Of a DNA stretch of 62,529 bases, positions 9,115-17,631 are shown in pieces. The position numbers and the translations under genes were made by a program. The notes beneath the pieces were generated by a model. The model was given only the letters and a program-made list of their open reading frames with translations, was not told the DNA's origin and ran no database searches. Position 1 is the stretch's first letter. Each line of letters begins with the position of its first letter. Source of the stretch: an uncultured Halomicronema sp. (GTDB lineage: Bacteria > Cyanobacteriota > Cyanobacteriia > Phormidesmidales > Phormidesmidaceae); assembly GCA_937899725.1 (NCBI GenBank), contig CALCCA010000094.1, forward strand, positions 1 to 62,529, given 5' to 3'.

Positions 9115-9663
9115 CCTCTGCTCGTAAGTTACCAAGTCGTGTGTGTGTGCATGCGATCGGCTAGGGGCGGCAATCCCAGGTTGGCCCGCAGCCAAGCCTG
9201 CTTGTGCTCCACCATTTTGGTGTAGCCAACAAACGGCAGCATAAAGGGACTGTACAGATTAGTACCGTTGTGGACGACATCATTAGGGGTAGATCAGGTA
9301 CACGTCATCGCTATCGACCTGATTGCGAAAGCCCCGCGCCGGTGCGGTAGCGATCTGACACTGTAGCGCCTGCTGCTCGCCAGGCATCAACGGCGTCGCC
9401 AGATCATAAATGTAGTAGCCCCACTCCGGGTGGGCTGCGCGCAGGGTCGCCCCAGGATAAACCACCTCGCCGAGCTGCAGATTGATGAAGGTGAGCAGGT
9501 GAATTTCGCGGATGGGCTGATCGGTGCGATGTTCTAGGGTGTACTGCCCCTGGGCCTGAAAGTAGCGCTGGTCGGGATACAGCTCGATGGTCACCTGTGT
9601 ATCGGTGACGACGGGCATAGGCAGATTTTCATACTGCTTAAAATGGGTTTCGATCGCTCGCAG
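9115..9663 (-). pseudogene. Fragment of an ABC-transporter permease with M1-peptidase domain
   Basis: On the minus strand the piece HFKQYENLPMPVVTDTQVTIEL through GFRNQVDSDDVY, followed after a frameshift near 9285 by VVHNGTNLYSPFMLPFVGYTKMVEH and QAWLRANLGLPPLADRM, resembles the extracytoplasmic region before the zinc-peptidase domain in large cyanobacterial ABC-2 permease/M1 peptidase fusions. Only about 180 residues of a protein that is normally over 1000 long remain. The 5' side is joined abruptly at about 9663 to a transposase start. Assignment is by remembered family resemblance. Confidence 0.55.
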
Positions 9664-9866
9664 TTTGACACTCAATTGCGGCAACACCAAAAAGCGTTGT
9701 AAGTGGCGTTTCCGACTCTGGTAGTGAATCGGTTGGGGAAACACACGAGCGAGAGTCGAGAGCTTGACTTGACGATGAACTTGTAACCATAGCAACAGCA
9801 GTTGCTAAGATACTGGATTTTGCTCAGGTGAGCGCGGAGCGTCGTTTGGTAGGATGCAGGCAACAT
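9663..9866 (-). pseudogene. N-terminal fragment of an IS4-like transposase
   Basis: On the minus strand MLPASYQTTLRAHLSKIQYL begins at 9866, and after a frameshift near 9800 continues as LLWLQVHRQVKLSTLARVFPQ and SRKRHLQRFLVLPQL. This is the start common to a family of cyanobacterial IS4-like transposases. It stops at about 9663, where the M1/ABC fragment begins in the same frame, so the open frame 9283-9795 is a chimera of two unrelated pieces. Non-functional. Confidence 0.65.
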
Positions 9867-10011
9867 AATTTTGTTTGGGGAGGCCTAGAAGCTTCCCTAT
9901 TTTTTGCCTGACATTTTCTCAAAGCTTTGTCCACTAGGGCCTCAAGTCCCTTTGTCACCCGCTCAGGTTTGGTCCAGTTTCACGCGCTCTCGGTTGGAAT
10001 GTCCTCCAGGC

Positions 10012-10045
10012 AAAAAAAAGCGGATGGCGATCGCCATCCGTTTTT
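10012..10045 (-). terminator. Factor-independent terminator of dnaK
   Basis: A perfect 20-base palindrome at 10021-10040 (CGGATGGCGA and its complement) is flanked by A8 on the left and T5 on the right. Read on the minus strand it lies about 85 bases after the dnaK stop and ends in a run of eight T. The centre of the stem is the HIP1 sequence GGCGATCGCC. Confidence 0.85.
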
Positions 10046-10123
10046 CCTTGCTAGCCGGAGCAAGCTTATAGACTGAGATCGCAGCAGAGCGGCCGAAAGT
10101 GATGACCGCTCTGCCCCGTGAGA

Positions 10124-12037
10124 CTATTTGTTCTCAGGCTCAGTAAACTCAGCGTCGATGACATCTTCGCCACCATCAGCACTGTCACCGGCATCTCCTT
10201 CGGGAGCGGCTCCGCCAGCGGCGGCCTCGGGGCCACCAGCTTGCTGATAGAGGTTGGCACTGATGCTGTACAGCGCTTGCTGTAACTCAGTGGTGAGAGA
10301 CTTCATTTTGTCGTAGTCCTCAGAGGCGACGGCTTCCTTCAGGTCCTTGATCTGCTGGTCGATCTTGGTCTTGTCGTCAGCGGGCACCTTGTCGCCCAAC
10401 TCTTCGACTTGCTTTTCCGCTTGATAAGAGAGCGTATCAGCCTGGTTTTTGACCTCGACTTTCTCGCGACGCTCTTGGTCAGCGGCTGCGTTGACTTCAG
10501 CATCTTTGACCATGCGATCCACTTCGGTGTCATCCAGCGTGGAAGCGCCGGTAATGCTGATGGACTGCTCTTTGCCGGTGCCTTTATCTTTCGCGGTCAC
10601 GCTCAAGATGCCGTTGGCATCGATGTCAAAGATGACTTCAATCTGAGGGACACCCCGAGGCGCTGGCGGAATCCCATCCAACCGGAAAGTCCCCAGGCTC
10701 TTGTTGTCACCAGACATTTCACGCTCGCCCTGCAGCACGTGAATTTCTACATTCGTCTGGCCATCCACTGCCGTCGAGAAGGTTTCAGACTTCTTGGTCG
10801 GCACGGTGGTATTACGAGGGATGAGTTTGGTCATGACCCCGCCCAACGTTTCAACGCCCAAAGACAGAGGCGTGACGTCTAGCAGCAAGATGTCTTTAAC
10901 TTCACCGGCTAAAACGCCCCCTTGAATGGCGGCACCAATGGCGACCACTTCGTCGGGGTTAACGGTTTGATTAGGGGCTTTGCCCAAAATCTTTTTGACG
11001 ACTTCTTGCACGGCAGGAATGCGGGTTGAGCCGCCGACCAAGACGACTTCGTCAATATTTTCGCGGTTGAGCTTGGAATCTTTAAGCGCTTGCTCAACTG
11101 GAATCCGGCAGCGATCGATCAGGTCAGATACCAGCTCTTCAAACTTGGCTCGTGTCAAGACGGTCTCTAAGTGCTTAGGGCCATCTTGAGTGGCGGTAAT
11201 GAAAGGCAGATTGATTTCTGACTGACTGGTGCTAGACAGCTCGATTTTGGCTTTCTCAGCGGCTTCTGTGAGACGCTGTAGGGCTTGCTTGTCTTTCCGC
11301 AGATCGATGCCTTCGTTGCGCTGAAATTCGCCTGCCAGGTAATCGACGATCTTTTTGTCAAAGTCGTCGCCCCCGAGGTGAGTGTCGCCTGAGGTCGCTA
11401 ACACCTCAAAGACCCCATCGCCAACTTCTAAGATCGAGACGTCAAAGGTACCGCCACCTAAGTCAAAAACGAGGATGGTTTCGTTACTCTTCTTGTCTAA
11501 CCCGTAGGCCAGTGAAGCCGCCGTCGGCTCGTTGATGATGCGCAGCACTTCGAGACCAGCAATTTTGCCCGCATCTTTGGTGGCCTGACGCTGTGAGTCG
11601 TTGAAATAGGCCGGAACCGTAATCACTGCTTGGGTAACGGTTTCGCCCAGATACTTGCTGGCATCGTCAGCCAGTTTGCGCAGGACTTGAGCAGAAATTT
11701 CCTCAGGGGCAAACTGTTTGCCCGCCTGGGGAGAATCGATTTTCAGATTGTTGCCCACGTTCAAAACTTTGTAGGCAACTTCAGTCGATTCGGTGCCGAC
11801 CTCATCGAAGCGACGACCAATAAAACGCTTGACAGAATAAAAGGTGTTTTCTGGGTTCATCACGGCGCCGCGCTTGGCGATTTGCCCAACGAGGCGATCG
11901 CCATTCTTGGCATAAGAAACCACAGATGGGGTGGTACGGAACCCTTCAGCGTTGGCGATGACGGTGGGTTTGCCCCCTTCCATCACAGCGACAACTGAGT
12001 TGGTGGTTCCTAAGTCGATACCTACGACCTTTCCCAT
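10124..12037 (-). CDS. dnaK: Molecular chaperone DnaK (Hsp70)
   Basis: 637 residues, full length for DnaK. DnaK binds exposed hydrophobic stretches of client proteins in an ATP-driven cycle with DnaJ and GrpE. The nucleotide-binding domain starts with GIDLGTTNS (about 6-14) and holds [12 protein letters not shown] (about 193-204) and [11 protein letters not shown]; the linker and substrate domain follow with [14 protein letters not shown]. The C-terminus is a Gly/Ala-rich tail ending in the usual EEVD-like acidic block (DVIDAEFTE). Cyanobacteria normally have several DnaK copies; the intact C-terminal tail resembles the main DnaK2 type. No dnaJ or grpE is adjacent and no CIRCE operator was seen in the upstream region. 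Confidence 0.97.
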   Translation of the reverse strand: MGKVVGIDLGTTNSVVAVMEGGKPTVIANAEGFRTTPSVVSYAKNGDRLVGQIAKRGAVMNPENTFYSVKRFIGRRFDEVGTESTEVAYKVLNVGNNLKIDSPQAGKQFAPEEISAQVLRKLADDASKYLGETVTQAVITVPAYFNDSQRQATKDAGKIAGLEVLRIINEPTAASLAYGLDKKSNETILVFDLGGGTFDVSILEVGDGVFEVLATSGDTHLGGDDFDKKIVDYLAGEFQRNEGIDLRKDKQALQRLTEAAEKAKIELSSTSQSEINLPFITATQDGPKHLETVLTRAKFEELVSDLIDRCRIPVEQALKDSKLNRENIDEVVLVGGSTRIPAVQEVVKKILGKAPNQTVNPDEVVAIGAAIQGGVLAGEVKDILLLDVTPLSLGVETLGGVMTKLIPRNTTVPTKKSETFSTAVDGQTNVEIHVLQGEREMSGDNKSLGTFRLDGIPPAPRGVPQIEVIFDIDANGILSVTAKDKGTGKEQSISITGASTLDDTEVDRMVKDAEVNAAADQERREKVEVKNQADTLSYQAEKQVEELGDKVPADDKTKIDQQIKDLKEAVASEDYDKMKSLTTELQQALYSISANLYQQAGGPEAAAGGAAPEGDAGDSADGGEDVIDAEFTEPENK

Positions 12038-12234
12038 AGATTTTGCTCCGGCTTAACAGCTATATACAGTGTGCGGGTTGTGCCTAAATCTCTGTAGGGG
12101 GGGATACCGAACCCATTGGGGTGCGGAATCAGTGCGGCAAAAGGGACTGCATTCCTCAAGTTTGGGAAAACATTGAAACCGTGCCACGATCAGGGTTGAT
12201 CAAGCCGTCATTCAGTATTAGTGCTCACAAACCG

Positions 12235-12882
12235 TTAAATTGATTTGGCTAGCCAATACCTCATCAGCCCCAAGATTAAGCCTGCTCCTAAACCAGCCGA
12301 AGCTGTACCCAGCAAAATTTGAAACGCACGGTTGGGCCGAAAATTTGTCTTCAGGCTCATTGCCGCTCCTGCCCCTAAAACATTCATCACTACAGTCCAA
12401 ATCGCAATAATGCTCACCAAAGCTTTTACACTTGAGTGCATAACATCCGGCGGGGTATCAGCCAGAACTACAACTGCGGTGGCAAGCACACCCAAAACCA
12501 GAGAGATCGCAGTTGTGGCAATGACAGCGATAGGCCAGACCCAAATCCAGGATGCCGCCCAAGCAGCTGCCCAAGCAGCTGCCCAGGGAATAGCCCCAAC
12601 TACGAGCTGAACTAAACGTGCGACGGTAATCTCACCCTGAGGTTCAGTCGGAACCGCCAAGTTGCTGTGCATGCCGTACCATCCAAAAACGAGTAATAGC
12701 CATATCCAGTGAGCATTTCTCCGAAGGCTCAAAAATCGGTGACCCCGATGCTGTCGAAGAGATGCTTGAGATTCTGGTTTCTCTTTATCGAATTGTGGAT
12801 ACCGCATCACGAAAAGCGTCGACTGAAAATGAACAAATTTGTGACTTCTTCTAAGTCTATCTACCCCGACATATTCGGTCAT
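12235..12882 (-). CDS. Hypothetical membrane protein with AWAA repeats
   Basis: 215 residues if translation starts at the ATG at 12882; no good ribosome-binding site was seen there, and an ATG at 12807 is an alternative. The first 55 residues are basic and polar. Four hydrophobic segments follow at about 58-72, 92-135, 148-170 and 184-208. Residues about 99-112 are a low-complexity Ala/Trp run (AWAAAWAAAWAASW) encoded by a 12-base tandem repeat. No family was recognised and neighbours give no clue. Confidence 0.5.
   Translation of the reverse strand: MTEYVGVDRLRRSHKFVHFQSTLFVMRYPQFDKEKPESQASLRQHRGHRFLSLRRNAHWIWLLLVFGWYGMHSNLAVPTEPQGEITVARLVQLVVGAIPWAAAWAAAWAASWIWVWPIAVIATTAISLVLGVLATAVVVLADTPPDVMHSSVKALVSIIAIWTVVMNVLGAGAAMSLKTNFRPNRAFQILLGTASAGLGAGLILGLMRYWLAKSI
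12558..12586. repeat. 12-base tandem repeat within a coding region
   Basis: CCCAAGCAGCTG occurs twice in full (12558-12569, 12570-12581) and is followed by a partial copy. It keeps frame and encodes the Ala-Trp-Ala-Ala repeats of the membrane protein on the minus strand. Confidence 0.8.
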
Positions 12883-13082
12883 TCTTTTGTTGGATTCAGG
12901 GCTTAAACTGCCAAGTTCAGATTGACGTCGCTTCTAGCAGTTAGGTGCGAATACTTTGCTCTAGGTGCGGACTCGGTTTTCGAACACTGCTGTCTACGTC
13001 TGATTCCCGATTTCTGGATGCTGCGGTTCGCACTAAGATCGGTAAAACAGGTAATGTGCCCCCGTGCTAATTCACACCCTAT

Positions 13083-13475
13083 ATGACTCTTGATATCTCA
13101 CGATCGCTGACCCCTGACCTGATTGAGCAGCTGCTGGATCCTGAGGCCCGCGTGGAGATGTCGTCGGCCTATGTGCGGTTAATGGAGATCTATTGCGTGG
13201 TGAAAGCAGGCGGGGTGGCCGCTCAAATTGAGGTGGCAAAACAGCTGCAGCAAAGAGAACAAACGGCACTACAGCAAGAAATTGCGGCACTGGTGCACCA
13301 GCCGCCCATGGCGAGTCGCATCGCGGCACTGCAGCAAGAGATGCGCGAAGTTGAGCGATCGGTATCGAACCGGGTGGTTTATCTGCAGAGCATTGATGCT
13401 GTCGAAGAGGCTAACGTACAGCACTGCCTCGCGATGATTGATGGCTATTTCGCCAATTTAGGAAAAACTCGATGA
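13083..13475 (+). CDS. Hypothetical coiled-coil protein coupled to a CRTISO-like gene
   Basis: 130 residues, soluble, rich in Gln, Glu and Ala, with heptad-like stretches at about 57-75 and 85-100 (VAKQLQQREQTALQQEIAALV, RIAALQQEMREVERSV) suggesting a helical hairpin or coiled coil. No known domain was recognised. Its stop overlaps the next start as ATGA (13472-13475), so it is coupled to the oxidoreductase gene and may serve the same process, but that is inference. Confidence 0.65.
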   Translation: MTLDISRSLTPDLIEQLLDPEARVEMSSAYVRLMEIYCVVKAGGVAAQIEVAKQLQQREQTALQQEIAALVHQPPMASRIAALQQEMREVERSVSNRVVYLQSIDAVEEANVQHCLAMIDGYFANLGKTR

Positions 13476-15010
13476 CCCCAGCAGCAACCGCCGATGTGGT
13501 GATCATTGGCAGCGGCTTGGGGGGCTTAGTTGCCGGTGCTCTGCTCGCCCGTTATGGCAAAACGGTGATCGTTTGTGAAAGTCATACGATTGCCGGGGGA
13601 GCGGCCCACGGATTTACCCGGCAGGGGTACACGTTCGACTCGGGGCCATCGTTTTTTTCTGGGCTAGGGGCAGCGGATTCTCGCAATCCTTTAAGGCAGG
13701 TGCTTGACGTGCTGGGCGAGTCGGTAACGGCGATCGCTTACGAGCCGCTCGGCTACTATCATCTCCCGGAGGGGACACTGCCGGTTTATCGCCAACTGGC
13801 TGACTATCAGCGTGAGGTGGCCCGCTTTACCCCGCCAGGCGCGGCGGAGCTGGCCGTGTTTGTTCGCCAGCTGTTGGCGTTATACAAACCGCTGAAACAA
13901 ATTCCCAGCCTGGGCTTACGTCCCGACTTCGGGGTTGTTCCTTTCCTCTTGCGCTATCCGGGGGCATTGCTGGGATTGCTGCCGCAGCTGGGCTCAGTGC
14001 AGCAGTCAGTGGGCCAGATTTTGGATCGCACGGTGCAAGATCCGTGGGTGCGTCAACTGGTGGATTTGGAATGCTTTTTGCTGTCCGGCTTAAAGGCCCA
14101 GGGCACGATCGCCCCCGAAGTCGCCTTTGTGTTTGGCGAGCGGGAAACCACGCCGGTGGACTATCCTCTGGGCGGCAGTGAAGCGCTGGTCAAGGCTTTG
14201 GTGCGAGGGCTGCAAAAGTGGGGCGGTGAGTTGCGGTTAGGCACTCATGTCGAACGCGTGCTGGTGGAGCAGGGACGCGCGACTGGCGTGCAGCTGCGCC
14301 AGGGCGATATCATTCGCGCGCCAGTTGTCATCTCTAATGCCACCCTGTGGGATACCTACACCCAGCTGCTCGCCCCCGACGATGTGCCTGCCGAGTGGCG
14401 GCAAACTGCTTTAGCCACGCCCGCCGTCAACAGCTTTATGCACCTGCATTTGGGCATCGACGGGGCGGGCTTAGACGATTTAACAGTGCATCATGTTGTC
14501 GTTCACAGTCGCGATCGCGACCTGACGGCCCCAGGCAACACCTGTATGATTTCGATTCCCTCGGTGCTTGATCCGACCCTGGCACCCACCGGCAAGCAGG
14601 TCATTCACGCCTATACGTTGGAACCTTGGGCGGGCTGGCAGCGCGATGGGCAGTATCGCCAGCGCAAGCAGGAGCGTGCGGCAACGCTTTATCGAGCCCT
14701 GCAAAAGGTGATTCCTGATATTCGTGAGCGGGTAGAGGTCGAGCTAATTGGCACACCGCTGACGCATCAGCGCTTTCTCCGCCGGTTTCAGGGCACCTAT
14801 GGCCCGGCGATCGCCGCTGAGCAAGGTCAGTTTCCCAATCACAAAACGCCGATTGCCGGACTGTTACGCGTCGGTGACTCGACGTTACCGGGGATTGGCG
14901 TGCCCGCCGTGGCGGCTTCAGGAATTCTCTGTGCCAATTCGTTGGTCTCACCGTCGCAGACGGCGAGCTTGCTGTCCGACTTGACTTCGGTGCGGGCGCG
15001 TTCGCAATAG
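13472..15010 (+). CDS. CRTISO/phytoene-desaturase-family FAD oxidoreductase
   Basis: 512 residues. The N-terminus carries the FAD-binding dinucleotide motif ADVVIIGSGLGGLVAGALLARYG (about 7-29) and an ESHTIAGGAAHGF segment, and the C-terminus has the family closing motif LLRVGDSTLPGIGVPAVAASG. These are features of carotenoid isomerase (CrtH) and phytoene desaturase relatives. It differs from a standard CrtI in the middle, so it may be a CRTISO paralogue acting on carotenoids or another lipid-like substrate at the thylakoid membrane. Its last 172 bases overlap the convergent proline-rich gene. Family assignment is firm; the reaction is not. Confidence 0.8.
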   Translation: MTPAATADVVIIGSGLGGLVAGALLARYGKTVIVCESHTIAGGAAHGFTRQGYTFDSGPSFFSGLGAADSRNPLRQVLDVLGESVTAIAYEPLGYYHLPEGTLPVYRQLADYQREVARFTPPGAAELAVFVRQLLALYKPLKQIPSLGLRPDFGVVPFLLRYPGALLGLLPQLGSVQQSVGQILDRTVQDPWVRQLVDLECFLLSGLKAQGTIAPEVAFVFGERETTPVDYPLGGSEALVKALVRGLQKWGGELRLGTHVERVLVEQGRATGVQLRQGDIIRAPVVISNATLWDTYTQLLAPDDVPAEWRQTALATPAVNSFMHLHLGIDGAGLDDLTVHHVVVHSRDRDLTAPGNTCMISIPSVLDPTLAPTGKQVIHAYTLEPWAGWQRDGQYRQRKQERAATLYRALQKVIPDIRERVEVELIGTPLTHQRFLRRFQGTYGPAIAAEQGQFPNHKTPIAGLLRVGDSTLPGIGVPAVAASGILCANSLVSPSQTASLLSDLTSVRARSQ

Positions 15011-15861
15011 TGCTCAATCATTTGCCGCCGAGCGATCACCCCCGCCATCGAAAAGGGCGAGTCAGGCGAGGTTGCCGCCAATTCCGGCAGTTCGCTCCAC
15101 TGCTGATCGGCCATGGCGATCGCGGTGAGGGGCGGCAGATTTGTGATCGACGGCGACTCGGTGGGCTTGGGCAGGGTCGCAAACAAGTCCTCATAGGCGA
15201 GCTTGTCGGTTCTGGCCGCCGGCTGAGCCACCGGTGGCGCAATGGGCTGGGTCGTTGTCGCCGTCGTTGTCGCCGTTGGGTTCGGCGCTGATCGCTCGGA
15301 TTGAGGGGCGGGTGAGGCTAAGGCCTGGGCATTGGGCGCCGACTGGGTAAACGTCGGTGATGCGGTGGGCGCTTCGGGCTGAGGGGTGGCGATCGCGGCT
15401 GGTGAGGTCGTTACGCCGGTGGCTACGGGACTGCGTACCGGCTGGGGTGATGCCGGTGGCGTCGGAATGGCGCTGGGCAACGGTTGAATGGTCTCGGCTC
15501 GATAGTTAACAGTTTTGTCAGCAAGCGCCAGGGCGGCCTCAGACTGCGGGAACAGGCCCAGCAGGTCAACCTCTTCTACCGGATATTTGGCCGGGTCGTA
15601 GAGGGCTGGATTGTAACCGGACAGCTCATCAAGCTTGGACATCTGCGGCTGATTCGGCAAGGCCGGTGGCGCGATCACCGGCTGATCTTGAGGAAATTCT
15701 TGACTGAGAGCGGCCAGCGAAAACTTACTGCCGTCGGTTAACTCGCTACCCGCATCGGGCTCTGGTTCAGGGCCCGCTTTCGCCACTTTGGGAAGTTGAG
15801 CCAGGTTGTAGGCAGTCAGTGTGACTAGGCTGCTGCACGAAAAGAGGGCCCAAGTATGCAT
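14839..15861 (-). CDS. Proline/alanine/threonine-rich exported protein
   Basis: 340 residues. The start MHTWALFSCSSLVTLTAYNLA is a short signal-anchor or signal peptide. The middle, about residues 125-220, is low-complexity Pro/Ala/Thr/Ser (for example TPPASPQPVRSPVATG, TATTTATTTQP), a likely extended linker. A more ordinary segment near the end, FSMAGVIARRQMIEHYCERARTEVKSD, may be the functional part. The last 57 codons lie opposite the 3' end of the CRTISO-like gene. The true stop may be as given, since no other stop lies earlier in frame. No family recognised. Confidence 0.55.
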   Translation of the reverse strand: MHTWALFSCSSLVTLTAYNLAQLPKVAKAGPEPEPDAGSELTDGSKFSLAALSQEFPQDQPVIAPPALPNQPQMSKLDELSGYNPALYDPAKYPVEEVDLLGLFPQSEAALALADKTVNYRAETIQPLPSAIPTPPASPQPVRSPVATGVTTSPAAIATPQPEAPTASPTFTQSAPNAQALASPAPQSERSAPNPTATTTATTTQPIAPPVAQPAARTDKLAYEDLFATLPKPTESPSITNLPPLTAIAMADQQWSELPELAATSPDSPFSMAGVIARRQMIEHYCERARTEVKSDSKLAVCDGETNELAQRIPEAATAGTPIPGNVESPTRNSPAIGVL

Positions 15862-16241
15862 GGTGCTTGCCTAAATGAGTAGATCAAGGAGATGACTAAT
15901 CACTTATTCCAAGTCGGCGGTAAAGATCAGTACAATCTCTGGGCAATTTTGAGAAAAAATTCCGTTGACGATCGCCGATAGTGACAAAGTTTACGCTCTA
16001 GCTCAGCGATTTCCCGGAGACTCAGCAAGTATCAATGTGCTGCGCCATTCATGCAGAGGTGCTTTGCTGACTGTTGGGTGGGGCCTCGACCTCACAATTC
16101 AGCCGCAAGATGCGACGATGAATTGCGACCTTCTGCTCAAGCTAGAGCCCCCCCGGCAAAGTCGCAAAATTGCTTTATCTTAAGGGGCGTGAGCGATGGC
16201 TCTGACGCAATTCGCGATCTAATCAACATTCTGGGACTGGT
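15862..16241. other. Intergenic stretch between divergent genes
   Basis: About 380 bases that should hold promoters for the proline-rich gene and the CAX-type gene. A plus-strand frame at 15965-16183 has no recognisable product. No hairpin, repeat or RNA gene was identified. Confidence 0.45.
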
Positions 16242-17372
16242 GTGCCTGTGTCTACTGCGACTCAATCGAACTTTCCCCTCACGCTGACTAATCTGATTTC
16301 ATTTGGGTTGCTGCTGTTCATTCCGGTCGCGATCTGGGCGGAAAAAGCCGAGATGAGTCCCCTGATTGTGTTTGCGGTATCGGCGATTGCGATCGTGCCC
16401 TTAGCGATGTGGCTCAGCACCGCCACCGAAGAAGTCGCAGTCATCACCGGTCCCAATATTGGCGGTCTGCTCAATGCGGTGTTTGGCAATGCCACTGAGC
16501 TGATTATTGCGCTGGTGGCGCTCAAGGCCGGCCTGGTAGATGTCGTGAAAGCGAGTATTACTGGCGCGTTGTTGGCTAACCTGCTGCTGGTCATGGGGCT
16601 GGCGATGGTGGTGGGCGGCATCAAATATAAAGAGCAAAAATTTGCCTCTATCGTGGCCCGCATTAATGGCTCGACCATGACGCTAGCGGTCACCGCCCTA
16701 GTTTTGCCGGCGTTGCTGATCAAAACCTCAACGGTGGTCGCACCGGAAACGATCACCCATCTCTCGTTGACAGTGGCGGTGGTCTTGCTGGTGGTCTATG
16801 CCCTCACGCTGGTTTTCTCCCTCAAAACCCACAGCTATCTTTACGATGTCGGCGTTAAAGATTTAGACATCGATCCAGAGGCTGCGGCCACCGGCGAACA
16901 TGCGGAAAAACCGAGTCTTTGGCTCTGGGCTGGGGTGTTGGTGGTGGCGACATTGGGCGTCGCCTTCGTCTCAGAAATTTTTGTGGCCGCGTTAGAAGAA
17001 GCCACGGCCACCTTGGGATTCACCGGTTTGTTTTCGGGCGTGATCTTAGTGCCGCTGGTGGGGGGCGCGGCTGAATACCTCACTGCCGTGCGCGTGGCCG
17101 CCAAAGACAATATGGATCTGGTGATTTCGATCTCGATGGGGTCGAGCTTGCTGGTGGCGCTGTTGATTGTGCCAACTTTGGTGCTGGTCGGGCAGGCGAT
17201 CGGGCAGCCGATGGATTTGAACTTTAACTTGTTTGAGGTGGTGGCGATCGTGATTGCCGTCGCTTTAGTGAACCTCATTAGCCTGGATGGTCGTTCTAAT
17301 TGGCTGGAAGGAGTCTTGCTGCTGGCGACCTTTGTCATTTTAGGAACGGCCTTTTATTTCCACCCGGCGTAA
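16242..17372 (+). CDS. cax: Calcium/proton antiporter, CAX family
   Basis: 376 residues with about 11 membrane segments. CAX proteins export Ca2+ (and sometimes other cations) in exchange for protons. The two family signature repeats are present: GNATELIIALVALKAGLVDVVKAS (about 86-109), and GGAAEYLTAVRVAAKDNMDLVISISMGSSL in the second half, where GNATE and GGAAE carry the acidic residue of the exchange site. An acidic stretch DLDIDPEAAATGEHAE (about 207-222) links the two halves. Translation starts at GTG 16242 or a GTG two codons later. In cyanobacteria such antiporters have been linked to calcium and salt tolerance at alkaline pH. Confidence 0.9.
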   Translation: MPVSTATQSNFPLTLTNLISFGLLLFIPVAIWAEKAEMSPLIVFAVSAIAIVPLAMWLSTATEEVAVITGPNIGGLLNAVFGNATELIIALVALKAGLVDVVKASITGALLANLLLVMGLAMVVGGIKYKEQKFASIVARINGSTMTLAVTALVLPALLIKTSTVVAPETITHLSLTVAVVLLVVYALTLVFSLKTHSYLYDVGVKDLDIDPEAAATGEHAEKPSLWLWAGVLVVATLGVAFVSEIFVAALEEATATLGFTGLFSGVILVPLVGGAAEYLTAVRVAAKDNMDLVISISMGSSLLVALLIVPTLVLVGQAIGQPMDLNFNLFEVVAIVIAVALVNLISLDGRSNWLEGVLLLATFVILGTAFYFHPA

Positions 17373-17631
17373 TCTCCTGGTTCCTCCAACGGCTGTTGTG
17401 CCGATTGTGGTGGTTTCGACCGAGCGATCGACAAGAGAACTTGAAGCATTGCAAGGCCTGTTTCCGCTTGTTTCAAAGCTCAGGACGCGGAAATTTATGC
17501 CCGCAGAAATTTTGAGAATTGCAAATTCCTCGGTAATCCATTGATGGTTTCCTTGAGTCGAGATCCATTGATCCCTACAATTATGAGGATCAGCTCATCA
17601 GCAAAAAGCCGCAGTTTGGCCAGGAGGAATT

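Noticed and set aside
12038-12234. CIRCE heat-shock operator upstream of dnaK
   Set aside because: TTAGCACTC-N9-GAGTGCTAA was not found in this region.
15965-16183. Plus-strand open frame of 72 codons upstream of the CAX gene
   Set aside because: No motif, no ribosome-binding site seen, and placed in a promoter region.
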